Shown: positions 7,213 to 15,538 of the stretch, one piece after another
How the letters are laid out: each line of letters starts with the position of its first letter
How positions within the stretch are numbered: the first letter of the stretch is position 1
DNA from: Rickettsiales bacterium
GTDB taxonomy: Bacteria > Pseudomonadota > Alphaproteobacteria > Rickettsiales > UBA3002
DNA length: 16,578 bases
NCBI GenBank assembly: GCA_947441895.1
Contig: CANEUT010000013.1
Span: forward strand, 1 to 16,578
Reading direction: 5' to 3'
Program-made: the position numbers and the translations under genes
Notes under the pieces: generated by a model
What the model was told of the DNA's origin: nothing
What the model saw: only the letters and a program-made list of their open reading frames with translations
The model's database searches: none

Positions 7213-10200
7213 ATGTCCGCCGCGATTCATACCATCAGCACCCATGCGTTTGACGACGAAGCCGCCAGCGTTGAGCATCTGGTTTCGCAGCTGGGGCATA
7301 TGCGCGCGCTTGAGTCGGCAATTATGAAACAAGCCAGCACCTGGGCCAGCACCATCCGTAACGAGGGCATTGGCCATGGCATGGAAGCGTTTTTGCAAAC
7401 CTATGGGCTGGATACGCGCGAGGGCGTGGCGCTGATGTGCCTGGCGGAAGCACTGCTGCGCATTCCCGATAGCACCACCGCCAACCGCCTGATTCACGAC
7501 ACGTTCGACAGCAAAGACTGGCGCGAACATATCACCGGTGATGAACCGTGGCTGGTGGGTGCCTCCAGCTGGGGTTTGTGGCTGACGGGCAAAGTGATTG
7601 GCGGCAGCGAAAGTACCATCACCCATGTGCTGAAAGCCCTGCCTGCCAAGCTGGGTGAGCCGGTGATTCGTGAGGCGCTGAAGCAGGCCATGCGCATGAT
7701 TGGTTCGCAATTCGTGTTGGGTGAAAATATTCAAGACGGACTGGAGAATGCCAAATCCTGGAGTAAAAAAGGCTACCGCTTTTCCTATGACATTCTGGGC
7801 GAAGGCGCGCGCAGCAATGTGCAGGCGCTGGGCTATGTGGAGGCATATCGTGAAGCGATTGCACTCATCGGTGCTACCGCAAAAGGCATGTCGTTATTTG
7901 CTGGTCCCAGCATTTCGGTGAAGCTCTCGGCGCTGCATCCGCGTTATAGCCTCAGCCAACGCGAACGGGTAATGGCCGAGCTGATGCCGCGTCTGAAAGA
8001 AATTCTGCTTCAGGCCAAGGAACACAACATCACCGTGTCGATTGATGCGGAAGAATGTAACCGGCTCGACATTGAACTGATGCTGTTTGAGCAGCTATTT
8101 GCCGACACCGCGTTTGATGGTTGGAACGGTATTGGCTTTGTGCTGCAGGCTTACCAGAAACGTGCGGTTTACGTGGTTGATTTTCTGGCCGACCTCGCCA
8201 AGAAACATCGCCGCATCATTCCCGTGCGGTTGGTGAAAGGCGCCTATTGGGACACCGAAGTGAAACATGCGCAGATCTATGGCCTGCCCGACTATCCGGT
8301 GTTCACCCGCAAGGAACATACCGATGTTTCGTACCTCGCTTGCGCTGATAAATTGCTGCAATATGCGCAGCATTTTTATCCGCAATTTGCTACGCATAAT
8401 GCGCGCACCATTGCCAGCATTCAGCAACTGGCTCAGCATTACGGCATCGCGCGCGACCAGTTTGAATTTCAGCGCCTGCATGGCATGGGTGAAAAACTGC
8501 ATGACATGGTGGTGGGCGATCATGGCTCGCGCATTTACGCCCCCATTGGCGAGCACAAAGATTTGCTGGCCTATCTTATTCGCCGCTTGCTGGAAAATGG
8601 CGCCAACACATCGTTTGTGAATTTGCTGATGGATGCTGATGTATCGCTGGGTGATCTGCTCGCCGACCCTATTGCCCGTGCCCAGCAAAAGCTGGCAATG
8701 CCACTTCCATTGCCAAAAAATCTTTACGGTGATCGCAAAAATTCCGCCGGGTTTGATTTGGGTTATTTATACAAACGTGCCGAGCTGGAGCAGTCACTCA
8801 GTGCCCATAAAAACATTCTCAAAACATTTGGCACTGTGGATGATTCAACGCCTGCTGATGTAAAAAAAGCTGTGGGCGACGCCGTGGCCGCCTTCCCTGA
8901 TTGGGCACAGGTGAGTGTAGAAAAACGTTGCCAAATGGTTGAGACCATCGCTGATTTGTTCGAGCAGTATGCTGATGAATTGATGGCGCTGCTCATTCAT
9001 GAGGCGGGAAAAACCATTCCCGATGCCATTTCGGAAGTGCGCGAGGCAGCGGATTTCTGCCGCTTTTATGCTGTGCAAACCCGCACGCTGATGGCAACCC
9101 CGCAAACCCTCACCGGACCGACGGGTGAGCTTAACCAACTGGCACTCCACCCGCGTGGCGTGTTCGCCTGCATCAGCCCGTGGAATTTTCCACTCGCCAT
9201 TTTTGTGGGGCAGATTGTGGCGGCACTGGTGATGGGTAACGCGGTGGTGGCCAAACCCGCCGAACAAACACCACGCATTGCCAAACGCGCCGTGCAGCTG
9301 ATGCATGAGGCGGGTATTCCCCACGCCGTGCTGCAGCTGGTGACCGGTGACGGTGCCACCATTGGCAGCGCCCTCACCGCTGATGCGCGCATGGCCGGTG
9401 TGGTGTTCACCGGATCGGTGGAAGTGGCGCACATCATCAACCGCACGCTTGCTGCGCGCACCGGCTCCATTGTTCCGTTCATTGCGGAAACGGGTGGTCA
9501 GAACTGCATGGTGGTTGATAGCTCGGCCCTCATCGAACAAGCGGTGGATGATGTGATTCTTTCGGCCTTTGGCAGCGCGGGTCAGCGTTGCTCGGCGCTG
9601 CGGGTGCTGTATGTGCAGGAGGAAATTGCCGATAGCCTGGTTGCACTTCTCAACGGCGCCATGCAGGAATTAAAGGTGAATGATCCATCGCTCATCACCA
9701 CCGATATTGGACCGGTGATTGATAGCAACGCACAGAACGATTTGCAGGCGCATATCGACGAGATGAAACGCCGCGCCAAGCTGGTGGCTACGGCACCTGC
9801 AAGCGTGCATGGCGGAAGCTTTGTAACACCGCACGTGTTTGAAATTGCATCGCTCAGCCAGCTGACAAAAGAACATTTTGGGCCCATTTTGCACATCCGT
9901 CGATTTGCTGCATCAAAGCTTCAGCAAGTGGCGGACGAAATCAATGCGTCGGGCTTTGGCCTCACCTTCGGCATGCACAGCCGCATCGAGGAAAATATTC
10001 AGTTCTTCCTCAGTCGCATTCACGCGGGCAATCGCTATGTGAATCGCAGCATGATTGGTGCGGTGGTGGGCGTGCAGCCCTTCGGCGGCGAGGGATTATC
10101 GGGCACGGGGCCTAAAGCAGGAGGGCCATTTTATTTGCTGAAGTTTGTGCATGAGCGCACCACCACCATCAACACCGCGGCCATTGGTGGCAATGTGGCG

Positions 10201-10218
10201 CTGATGGCGGGGAAATAA
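7213..10218 (+). CDS. putA: Bifunctional proline dehydrogenase / P5C dehydrogenase
   Basis: A 1001-residue enzyme that oxidises proline to pyrroline-5-carboxylate with FAD, then oxidises glutamate semialdehyde to glutamate with NAD+. The PRODH barrel includes SVKLSALHPRY (235-245), VRLVKGAYWD (338-347), FATHNA (392-397), EFQRLHGMGE (418-427) and the proline-binding RRLLENGANTSFVN (457-470). The aldehyde dehydrogenase half has SPWNFP (655-660), KPAEQTP (681-687), FTGS (732-735), ETGGQN (759-764, with the Glu in the general-base position) and catalytic Cys793 in GQRCSALR, then EHFGP (887-891). Length matches the minimal (type A) PutA of about 1000 residues. The ribbon-helix-helix DNA-binding domain of E. 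coli-type PutA is absent, so it is not expected to repress its own gene. A GGAG Shine-Dalgarno 5 bases before the ATG sets the start. Peripheral membrane association is expected from the family because electrons go to quinone. Confidence 0.97.
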   Translation: MSAAIHTISTHAFDDEAASVEHLVSQLGHMRALESAIMKQASTWASTIRNEGIGHGMEAFLQTYGLDTREGVALMCLAEALLRIPDSTTANRLIHDTFDSKDWREHITGDEPWLVGASSWGLWLTGKVIGGSESTITHVLKALPAKLGEPVIREALKQAMRMIGSQFVLGENIQDGLENAKSWSKKGYRFSYDILGEGARSNVQALGYVEAYREAIALIGATAKGMSLFAGPSISVKLSALHPRYSLSQRERVMAELMPRLKEILLQAKEHNITVSIDAEECNRLDIELMLFEQLFADTAFDGWNGIGFVLQAYQKRAVYVVDFLADLAKKHRRIIPVRLVKGAYWDTEVKHAQIYGLPDYPVFTRKEHTDVSYLACADKLLQYAQHFYPQFATHNARTIASIQQLAQHYGIARDQFEFQRLHGMGEKLHDMVVGDHGSRIYAPIGEHKDLLAYLIRRLLENGANTSFVNLLMDADVSLGDLLADPIARAQQKLAMPLPLPKNLYGDRKNSAGFDLGYLYKRAELEQSLSAHKNILKTFGTVDDSTPADVKKAVGDAVAAFPDWAQVSVEKRCQMVETIADLFEQYADELMALLIHEAGKTIPDAISEVREAADFCRFYAVQTRTLMATPQTLTGPTGELNQLALHPRGVFACISPWNFPLAIFVGQIVAALVMGNAVVAKPAEQTPRIAKRAVQLMHEAGIPHAVLQLVTGDGATIGSALTADARMAGVVFTGSVEVAHIINRTLAARTGSIVPFIAETGGQNCMVVDSSALIEQAVDDVILSAFGSAGQRCSALRVLYVQEEIADSLVALLNGAMQELKVNDPSLITTDIGPVIDSNAQNDLQAHIDEMKRRAKLVATAPASVHGGSFVTPHVFEIASLSQLTKEHFGPILHIRRFAASKLQQVADEINASGFGLTFGMHSRIEENIQFFLSRIHAGNRYVNRSMIGAVVGVQPFGGEGLSGTGPKAGGPFYLLKFVHERTTTINTAAIGGNVALMAGK

Positions 10219-10264
10219 CGGCGCTGCTTGCGCGGCGGCCTTAACTACGCTAAAGCCCCGCATC

Positions 10265-12103
10265 ATGAGCAAACGCCTTTTCCTCAGCCTTGAAGATATC
10301 GTCATGACCATGGGCAGCCGCTTGCTGTTTGATGGCGTGAACCTGCATATCAACGAAGGCGATAAAGTGTGCCTCATTGGTCGCAACGGCGCTGGCAAAA
10401 CCACGCTGATGAAATTGATTATGCAGGAGCTGGAGGTTGATTCGGGCACGCGATTCGTGTTTCCCGGCATTCGCATTGGCTATCTGGCGCAAATGGTGAA
10501 CTTCAAGCCCGCCCAAACCGTGCGCGATTTTGTGATGCATGGCCTGCCCCACGACGAAACCGAAGAAGCCTTGGCTTACCGCGCCGATAAAGTGTTGCAG
10601 CCGCTGAGCCTCGACCCTGAGGCGCTGATGGGCCACCTTTCCGGCGGGCAACTGCGCCGCGCGGCACTGGCGCAAGCCTTGGTTGATGAGCCGGATATTT
10701 TACTGCTTGATGAACCCACCAACCATCTGGACCTGGAAGCCATTCAATGGCTGGAGCAGTTTCTAGCACGCAGCAAAAGCGCGGTCATTTGTGTCAGCCA
10801 TGACCGCACGTTCCTGAGTAATTTCACCAGCCGCGTTTTTTGGATTGAACAGGGAAAAGTGCGCATTTGTCCATTCGGTTATGCGGGTTTTGATGATTGG
10901 GCGGCCGAAATTTTAGAGCAGGAAGCGCGCACCATTCACAATATGGGCAAGAAGCTGGAAGTGGAGCTGGATTGGACGCAAGGGGGTGTCACCGCACGAC
11001 GCAAACGCAACCAGCGGCGGCTGAATGAACTGCATCGCCTGCGTGAGAAATTGCGTAACGATAAAGCCGCCTACGCCGCTAAAACCAAAGCGATTGATGT
11101 GGATCCGCTGACCGCCACCCCAGCCTCAAAAATTGTTGCTGAGTTTAAGAATGTCAGCAAAAATTTTGAGCGCGAGGGCAAGCGCATTCCCATTCTCAAT
11201 GAATTTTCACGCCGCATTTTAAAAGGTGACCGCATTGGCATTTTGGGCCGTAATGGCTCGGGCAAATCAACCTTCCTAAAATTACTGATGGGTGAACTGG
11301 AAGCCGATAGCGGATTCATTTCGCGCAGCAAAAAAATTAATCTCGCCTATTTCGATCAGCACCGTGTGGCGCTCGATCCGCGCAATTCACTGTGGCGCAC
11401 CCTCGCCCCCAATGGCGATTATATTTATCTGGGCGGTGACCTTAAAAAACCACGTCACGTGGCGGCCTATTTAAAGAGCTTCATGTTCGACCCCAAACGC
11501 GCACGCGACGAAGTGGGTACGCTTTCTGGCGGCATGCAAAACCGGCTGATGCTGGCACGCACGCTTATTAACCCGGGCAATTTAATGATTCTGGATGAGC
11601 CGACCAATGACCTCGACATGGACACGCTCGACATGCTGCAGGATATTCTGGCCGCCTATACTGGCACGCTGATTATTGTAAGCCATGACCGCGATTTTCT
11701 CGACCGCACCGTGACGGAAGTGATGGCGTTTGAAGGCAATGCGCAGATTGACAATCATATCGGCGGCTATAGCGATTACCTGGCCATTAAAACCGGAAAA
11801 CGCCCACCCACCAAAACTACATTGAAGACGGAACCACCCGTCGCGGCCACTTCAAAACCACCAATGAAACCAAAACTGAGTTTTCATCATCAGCATGAAC
11901 TGAATCAACTGCCCGATCGTATCGCCGCGCTGGAATCAGAAATTAAAGCGCTGCTGAGCGCACTTGATGATGCGAACCTCTACGCGAAAGAGCCGGAACG
12001 GTTCGATAAAACCCTGCGTGAATTAACCACCAAACAAGCGGCGCTTGAAACAAGCATTAATCGCTGGGCAGAGCTTGAGGCGTTGGCCAACGCCACTGGC
12101 TAA
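10265..12103 (+). CDS. uup: ABC-F family ATPase, Uup type
   Basis: A 612-residue cytoplasmic protein with two ABC ATPase domains and no membrane segment, as in ABC-F translation factors. Domain 1 has Walker A GRNGAGKT (39-46), signature LSGGQ (125-129) and Walker B ending in Glu150 with PTNHLD. A charged linker (about 217-275) is the P-site-tRNA-interaction region of the family. Domain 2 has Walker A GRNGSGKS (328-335), signature LSGGM (420-424) and catalytic Glu445. The C-terminus (about 530-612) is a basic/coiled-coil extension, which points to Uup rather than EttA. Uup proteins act at the ribosome and are linked to transposon excision and DNA structure in E. coli (family knowledge). The ATG has no clear Shine-Dalgarno. 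The start lies 46 bp after putA, so co-transcription is possible. The last codons contain a perfect palindrome. Confidence 0.9.
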   Translation: MSKRLFLSLEDIVMTMGSRLLFDGVNLHINEGDKVCLIGRNGAGKTTLMKLIMQELEVDSGTRFVFPGIRIGYLAQMVNFKPAQTVRDFVMHGLPHDETEEALAYRADKVLQPLSLDPEALMGHLSGGQLRRAALAQALVDEPDILLLDEPTNHLDLEAIQWLEQFLARSKSAVICVSHDRTFLSNFTSRVFWIEQGKVRICPFGYAGFDDWAAEILEQEARTIHNMGKKLEVELDWTQGGVTARRKRNQRRLNELHRLREKLRNDKAAYAAKTKAIDVDPLTATPASKIVAEFKNVSKNFEREGKRIPILNEFSRRILKGDRIGILGRNGSGKSTFLKLLMGELEADSGFISRSKKINLAYFDQHRVALDPRNSLWRTLAPNGDYIYLGGDLKKPRHVAAYLKSFMFDPKRARDEVGTLSGGMQNRLMLARTLINPGNLMILDEPTNDLDMDTLDMLQDILAAYTGTLIIVSHDRDFLDRTVTEVMAFEGNAQIDNHIGGYSDYLAIKTGKRPPTKTTLKTEPPVAATSKPPMKPKLSFHHQHELNQLPDRIAALESEIKALLSALDDANLYAKEPERFDKTLRELTTKQAALETSINRWAELEALANATG

Positions 12104-12118
12104 GGCCAGGTTCGTTTG
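12079..12118 (+). terminator. Two adjacent stem-loops at the end of the ABC-F gene
   Basis: A perfect 16-bp palindrome GGCGTTGG/CCAACGCC (12079-12094) lies in the last codons. It is followed by a second stem CTGGC-TAAG-GCCAG (12096-12109) that includes the stop codon, then GTTCGTTT. The T-run is poor, so this is a weak intrinsic terminator at best; it could instead stabilise the 3' end or be incidental to codon choice. Confidence 0.3.
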
Positions 12119-12202
12119 GCTGTTAGTGATTGAAAAATAAGCGTTTTAGAATGCCATTGCTTCGCGCTATAAAAACAATCCCTGTGATCCAAGCGCTTCT
12201 GA

Positions 12203-12231
12203 TTGACATGACGGCCAGCTTGGCCTAGCAG
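12203..12231 (+). promoter_or_regulatory. Likely promoter of tRNA-Tyr
   Basis: A consensus TTGACA (12203-12208) is followed after 17 bases by TAGCAG (12226-12231) as a weak -10, putting the transcript start about 15 bases before the tRNA. The spacer contains GGCCA-GCT-TGGCC (12213-12225), a short dyad. The perfect -35 and correct spacing support it; the poor -10 lowers confidence. Confidence 0.5.
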
Positions 12232-12252
12232 AGAGTCCCGTTTTTCGGGTGT

Positions 12253-12338
12253 GGAGGGGTGGTCGAGTGGTCAATGGCAGCGGACTGTAAATCCGCCCTC
12301 TTAGGAGTTCGAAGGTTCAAATCCTTCCCCCTCCACCA
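12253..12338 (+). tRNA. tRNA-Tyr (anticodon GTA)
   Basis: The acceptor stem GGAGGGG (12253-12259) pairs with CCCCTCC (12328-12334), followed by discriminator A and an encoded CCA (12336-12338). The anticodon arm is GCGGA-CTGTAAA-TCCGC (12280-12296) with anticodon GTA at 12287-12289. A variable arm of class II type with a short CTC/GAG stem follows, then the T arm GAAGG-TTCAAAT-CCTTC (12311-12327). The GTA anticodon with a long variable arm is diagnostic of bacterial tRNA-Tyr. The gene is intact and its 3' end is the integration site of the element to the right. Confidence 0.97.
12311..12338 (+). other. Putative attachment site (tRNA-Tyr 3' end)
   Basis: The T arm to CCA end of the tRNA is the segment that P4-type integrases normally use as the crossover identity block, and such an integrase gene starts 175 bp downstream. 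I found no second copy of this block to 16578, so the exact limits cannot be set; the partner site should be past the right edge. Confidence 0.5.
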
Positions 12339-12346
12339 GTTACTGC

Positions 12347-12379
12347 TCCAAAGCAGTCCAGAATAGTCCAAAAACTCCA
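12347..12379 (+). repeat. Helically phased TCCA repeats beside the attachment site
   Basis: TCCA occurs at 12347, 12357, 12367 and 12376, spaced 10, 10 and 9 bases, within 41 bp of the tRNA end. The first two lie in a hairpin ACTGCT-CCAA-AGCAGT (12342-12357). One face of the helix would present all four copies, as for arm-type integrase or excisionase sites. Function is inferred only. Confidence 0.4.
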
Positions 12380-12453
12380 GTAGTTTCAAAGTCTTGGCAA
12401 CGGTATGTTGTCCAAGGCGGAACAGCTGTGTTTGACCACATCCGGACGCAAGT

Positions 12454-12513
12454 GGGGGTATGGCGGTCGGGGTATGTGAGCCTTTTTCACCCCTACTGAA
12501 GAAAGATACCCCC
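12454..12513. promoter_or_regulatory. Inverted and direct GGGGTAT repeats before the integrase start
   Basis: GGGGGTAT (12454-12461) is repeated inverted as ATACCCCC (12506-12513), the last base of which touches the integrase ATG. A further direct GGGGTATG copy lies at 12469-12476, and an inner dyad GTGA...TCAC lies between the arms. The ribosome site GAAGAAAG (12498-12505) sits just inside the right arm. This could be an operator for the integrase gene or an RNA stem that covers its start region. Confidence 0.45.
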
Positions 12514-13722
12514 ATGAGACTATCCGACACCAAAGTCCGCAACGCTAAGGGTAAGGCAAAGCCTTACAAAATGAGCGATGGCGGTGGCCTCTATCTGCTC
12601 ATAAATCCGAACAGCCGCAAATACTGGCGCATGAAATACCGCTTCTTAAACCAAGAACGCCTTGAGTCCTTCGGCGTATATCCCGATATTTCTCTAGCTG
12701 ATGCCCGTGAGCGCCGCGATGCTCTGCGTAAGCTCAAGGCTAAGGGAATTGACCCAAGAGAGTATAAGCGAGAACAGGAAGAAGAAGCACTCAGAGAGTC
12801 AGGGCAGTGTTTTGAGATCATCGCCCGCGATTGGCACGCGACAAGACTCAGTAAGTGGTCAGCCTATTATGCAAAACAAGTCATGCAACGCATGGAAGCC
12901 GATCTCTTTCCTCGAATCGGTAAAATGCCAATGAACGACATTAAAGCCAGCACTCTGTTTAAATTGGCGACAACCATTCAAGACAGAAATGCTATTGAAA
13001 TGGCTCATCGCGCCGTAAACATATGCTCTCAGGTTTTCTATTACGCCATGGCTAGAGACCTTGCCAAAGACAACCCTGCTCTTGCACTACGAGGCCAGCT
13101 TAAAACTTCTCAAACAAGTAACTACGCACATTTGAGCGCTAGAGAATTACCAGAGTTTCTTGCAGCATTGGAAGCTTATGATGGCGGCATTCGAACCAAA
13201 CTGGCCATCCATTTTCTTCTGCTTACTTTTGTACGTACTGGAGAGCTTTGCGGTGCGCGATGGGATGAGATTGACATTGAACGTGCTGAGTGGCGCATTC
13301 CGGCTGAAAGAATGAAGATGCGCAGTCCTCATGTCGTACCGCTTTCAGCCCAAGCAATAACGCTCTTAGAAACCTTAAAACGATTAAGCCGCAAGAGTGA
13401 GTTTGTTTTCCCCGGCGTAGTCTCAGCTCGGAAAAGCATGAGCAACAATACTATGCTTCAAGCCATTTACGCCATGGGCTTCAAAGACCGCACAACAGGC
13501 CACGGCATCAGAGCGACAGCTTCTACTATCCTTAACGAAAGCGGTTTATTCGGCTATGATGTTATCGAACGTCAGCTAGCTCATCAGCAGCGAGATAAAG
13601 TACGTGCTGCGTACAATCATGCCGACTATTTACAAGAACGCAGGAAGATGATGCAGTGGTGGGCAAATTATCTAGAAAGTGCCGGACTAAAACATGAAGG
13701 AAAAACCAAGCTACGTAATTGA
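12514..13722 (+). CDS. P4-type tyrosine recombinase (integrase)
   Basis: A 402-residue site-specific recombinase that should integrate and excise the element at tRNA-Tyr. The N-terminus (about 1-85, with KMSDGGGLYLLINP and FGVYPDISLADARE) is the DUF4102-type arm-binding domain of P4 and CP4-57 integrases. A core-binding SAM-like domain (about 95-195) and the catalytic domain follow. Catalytic residues are complete: Arg241 (TFVRTGELCGARW), Lys268 (ERMKMRSPH), His330 and Arg333 (GHGIRATAS), His357 (QLAHQ) and nucleophile Tyr367 (RAAYNHADY). ATG 12514 is preferred because a GAAGAAAG ribosome site precedes it and family members begin with this MRLSDTKVRNAK-like sequence. An ATG at 12460 would add 18 non-family residues. 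The 3' end overlaps the next gene by 29 bases. Confidence 0.95.
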   Translation: MRLSDTKVRNAKGKAKPYKMSDGGGLYLLINPNSRKYWRMKYRFLNQERLESFGVYPDISLADARERRDALRKLKAKGIDPREYKREQEEEALRESGQCFEIIARDWHATRLSKWSAYYAKQVMQRMEADLFPRIGKMPMNDIKASTLFKLATTIQDRNAIEMAHRAVNICSQVFYYAMARDLAKDNPALALRGQLKTSQTSNYAHLSARELPEFLAALEAYDGGIRTKLAIHFLLLTFVRTGELCGARWDEIDIERAEWRIPAERMKMRSPHVVPLSAQAITLLETLKRLSRKSEFVFPGVVSARKSMSNNTMLQAIYAMGFKDRTTGHGIRATASTILNESGLFGYDVIERQLAHQQRDKVRAAYNHADYLQERRKMMQWWANYLESAGLKHEGKTKLRN

Positions 13723-13990
13723 GCGCCTCCCCAAGCCACCGCGTAAATATGGGCGCAACACAAAACTTAATAATGATGAGGCGCTAATAGCTCTGGCGCT
13801 AGAGGGTTTGGAAATGGAAACCTACAAAAGCTACGCCCATGCCGCACGAGAGTTGGAGCCAAAATCAAGCGAGTACGGCCAAGGCTTTGATGTGTTAGAA
13901 TCACGCGTAGAGCGTCTACAGCGCGCTATAGGAAAAGCGTATATGATTAAGTACGGTACAAGCCTACAGACAAGACGTAAGCTTAGGTAG
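13694..13990 (+). CDS. Small element protein of unknown function
   Basis: A 98-residue, basic, soluble protein that I do not recognise. It starts inside the integrase gene (29-base overlap) in another frame, so it is probably translated from the integrase transcript. The N-terminus is Pro/Lys/Arg-rich (RLPKPPRKYGRNTK). The middle is helical, with a possible DNA-binding-like helix pair around AHAARELEP (46-54) and DVLESRVERLQRAIGKA (65-81). No membrane segment or Cys motif is present. The ribosome site is weak (GAAAG about 13 bases upstream). Its place between int and alpA would suit a regulatory role, but that is inference. Confidence 0.65.
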   Translation: MKEKPSYVIERLPKPPRKYGRNTKLNNDEALIALALEGLEMETYKSYAHAARELEPKSSEYGQGFDVLESRVERLQRAIGKAYMIKYGTSLQTRRKLR

Positions 13991-14004
13991 TACGACTATT
14001 TCTT

Positions 14005-14029
14005 CCAAAGAAAGCTGGGATTCTTTTGG
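14005..14029. promoter_or_regulatory. Inverted repeats upstream of the AlpA-type gene
   Basis: CCAAAGAA (14005-14012) faces TTCTTTTGG (14021-14029) as an arm pair with one bulge. It overlaps a second dyad TTTCTT-CCA-AAGAAA (13999-14013), and GTCC-ACAC-GGAC follows at 14040-14051. Dense dyads just before a regulator gene suggest operator sites or a structured leader; no clear -35/-10 pair was found. Confidence 0.3.
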
Positions 14030-14066
14030 ATATGTCTCCGTCCACACGGACAACATTGGAGGCAAC

Positions 14067-14282
14067 ATGACTAACGAATTCAACCAACTTCCCGAAATTG
14101 GATTTCTGCGTCTTCCCGACGTTCTAAAGCTGATCCCCGTCAGCAAAAGCGCGTGGTGGGACGGGATTCAGAAAGGCTTTTACCCCAAGGCAGTACCAAT
14201 TGGGAAACGCGTTTCTGCTTGGCGCGTTGAGGACATTCGCCAGCTTATCAGTGCGATTTCTGAAGGTCGCCGGGGTTTATAA
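14067..14282 (+). CDS. AlpA-family excisionase/transcriptional regulator
   Basis: A 71-residue winged-helix MerR/excisionase-like DNA-binding protein of the AlpA family, known from CP4-57 as an activator of integrase-linked excision. The signature runs FLRLPDVLKLIPVSKSAWWD, then a KGFYPKAVPIGKRVSAWRVEDI block (36-57), where strand and wing contacts are expected. A strong GGAGG Shine-Dalgarno (14058-14062) lies 4 bases before the ATG. The TAA overlaps the ATG of the next gene by one base (TAATG), so both are translationally coupled. It probably controls excision or the expression of int and the replication gene. Confidence 0.9.
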   Translation: MTNEFNQLPEIGFLRLPDVLKLIPVSKSAWWDGIQKGFYPKAVPIGKRVSAWRVEDIRQLISAISEGRRGL

Positions 14283-15529
14283 TGTCCAGTCGTTTATGCC
14301 TAAGAAACATTACCTTCGGCCACGAAAAGCCCACGGTCGATTTAAGCGGTTTTCTTTTTGACGAATTGCTGCCCAGAGTGGGGCTTTGGCTAATTGTAGG
14401 GGACGCAGGCAGTTGCAAGTCGTTGCTTGCACTGTATGTCACCACTTGTCTTGCGACTAAACGACGGCTTGTTGCCTTCGACCCGGAGGAAATAATTAAA
14501 AACCCCAATTTGGGTTTGGCTTCGCAAAAAGCTGGGGCTTTGCTTCTAATCGGTGAAGATTACCCTTGGTTTCATCGGCGCGCCAAGGCGGCATATGACG
14601 CGCTTGAAGAGAATGATGATAAAGCTCTGTTAGAGTGGATTTATGGCGGCCATCTGCCAATAGTGAGTGCCGATGTTAGATACCTTTCATCTCTTGAGGA
14701 TGTTCGACATATTATCGCCCAAGCCTCTAATCATTTCGCGACTATGAGTACAACTGGTTATCCACTTTGCTACATCGTGATTGATACGTTGAGCGCTGCC
14801 TGTGACTTCCAAGATGAAAACGCATCAAGGGATATGAAGCAAGTTTATGAATGGATAGACGAAGTGGCTCATGAATATCAGTGTCTTATTGCCGTACTTA
14901 CGCATCCCGCTAAAAACTCTAAAGGAAGGAAAGGCCGCCCTAAGGGGTCACTTGAAGGAGAAGCAAGAGCAGCTGTCATTTGGCACCTAACTAAAACGGC
15001 AAAGTTTATTCGCGCAAAAGTAACTAAAGGCCGCAATGGGTTCCACGAGGGTCGCCATTTCGATTTTAAGCTCCACAAGAGCGGCAATGATGCTTGGCTC
15101 CTGCCTGTGCTAAGCGAAGAGTCTAAAGATAATGCCACAATCAAATCCGTGAGGGTTCCTAATCCCACTGGCCACACTGCGGCAGATAAAGAGGTTATGA
15201 ACGCAATTGCTGATTTAGAAATGGAAGAACGAATGATTACTAAGCGCGCGCTGCTTGCAAAGCTTGTGATTGCAAACGCGGCCAAAACACCAGTTGAGCA
15301 AAAATCTGAATCTGCTCTCACTCAACAGGTAACTCGTGCTGTAGCTAAATTTGTCAAGCAAGGTCTTTTGAAGCTTAGTAGAAAATCCGGAAGGACCAAA
15401 GTTTATAGCTATGTTCCCCCTGCATCTTCAAAAATAGACTACATCGCATTAGCCCAAACCACCGAACTCAAGCTAAAGCGTCAGTCAGGTGAGCTCCAAG
15501 AGATGCTTGATAAGCCGCATTTGGCATAA
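14282..15529 (+). CDS. RepA-like hexameric-helicase ATPase (AAA_25 type)
   Basis: A 415-residue RecA-fold ATPase resembling plasmid RepA/DnaB-like helicases. Walker A is GDAGSCKS (40-47), where the usual third Gly is Cys, a tolerated change in this family. Walker B is YIVIDTLSA (164-172, Asp168). A sensor-like LTHPAKN lies at 206-212, then GRPKGSLEGEARAAVIW (218-234), matching the RGSSAL-like motif of RepA helicases. The C-terminus (about 320-390) looks like a winged helix. Start and stop overlap the AlpA-type gene by one base, so both form one translational unit. The likely job is to unwind the element's origin after excision. No separate primase or relaxase is visible here. Confidence is high for the fold and moderate for helicase activity. 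Confidence 0.85.
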   Translation: MSSRLCLRNITFGHEKPTVDLSGFLFDELLPRVGLWLIVGDAGSCKSLLALYVTTCLATKRRLVAFDPEEIIKNPNLGLASQKAGALLLIGEDYPWFHRRAKAAYDALEENDDKALLEWIYGGHLPIVSADVRYLSSLEDVRHIIAQASNHFATMSTTGYPLCYIVIDTLSAACDFQDENASRDMKQVYEWIDEVAHEYQCLIAVLTHPAKNSKGRKGRPKGSLEGEARAAVIWHLTKTAKFIRAKVTKGRNGFHEGRHFDFKLHKSGNDAWLLPVLSEESKDNATIKSVRVPNPTGHTAADKEVMNAIADLEMEERMITKRALLAKLVIANAAKTPVEQKSESALTQQVTRAVAKFVKQGLLKLSRKSGRTKVYSYVPPASSKIDYIALAQTTELKLKRQSGELQEMLDKPHLA

Positions 15530-15538
15530 TTATATTCG

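Noticed and set aside
8095..9540. Long - strand frames inside putA (8095-8688 and 8845-9540)
   Set aside because: They mirror a conserved enzyme's codon pattern on the opposite strand; His/Gly/Arg-rich and without family features.
12225..12542. A 105-codon - strand frame across the tRNA-Tyr gene
   Set aside because: It is the antisense translation of a tRNA (KDLNLRTPKRADLQSAAIDH-like), a well-known annotation artefact, and it also overlaps the integrase start.
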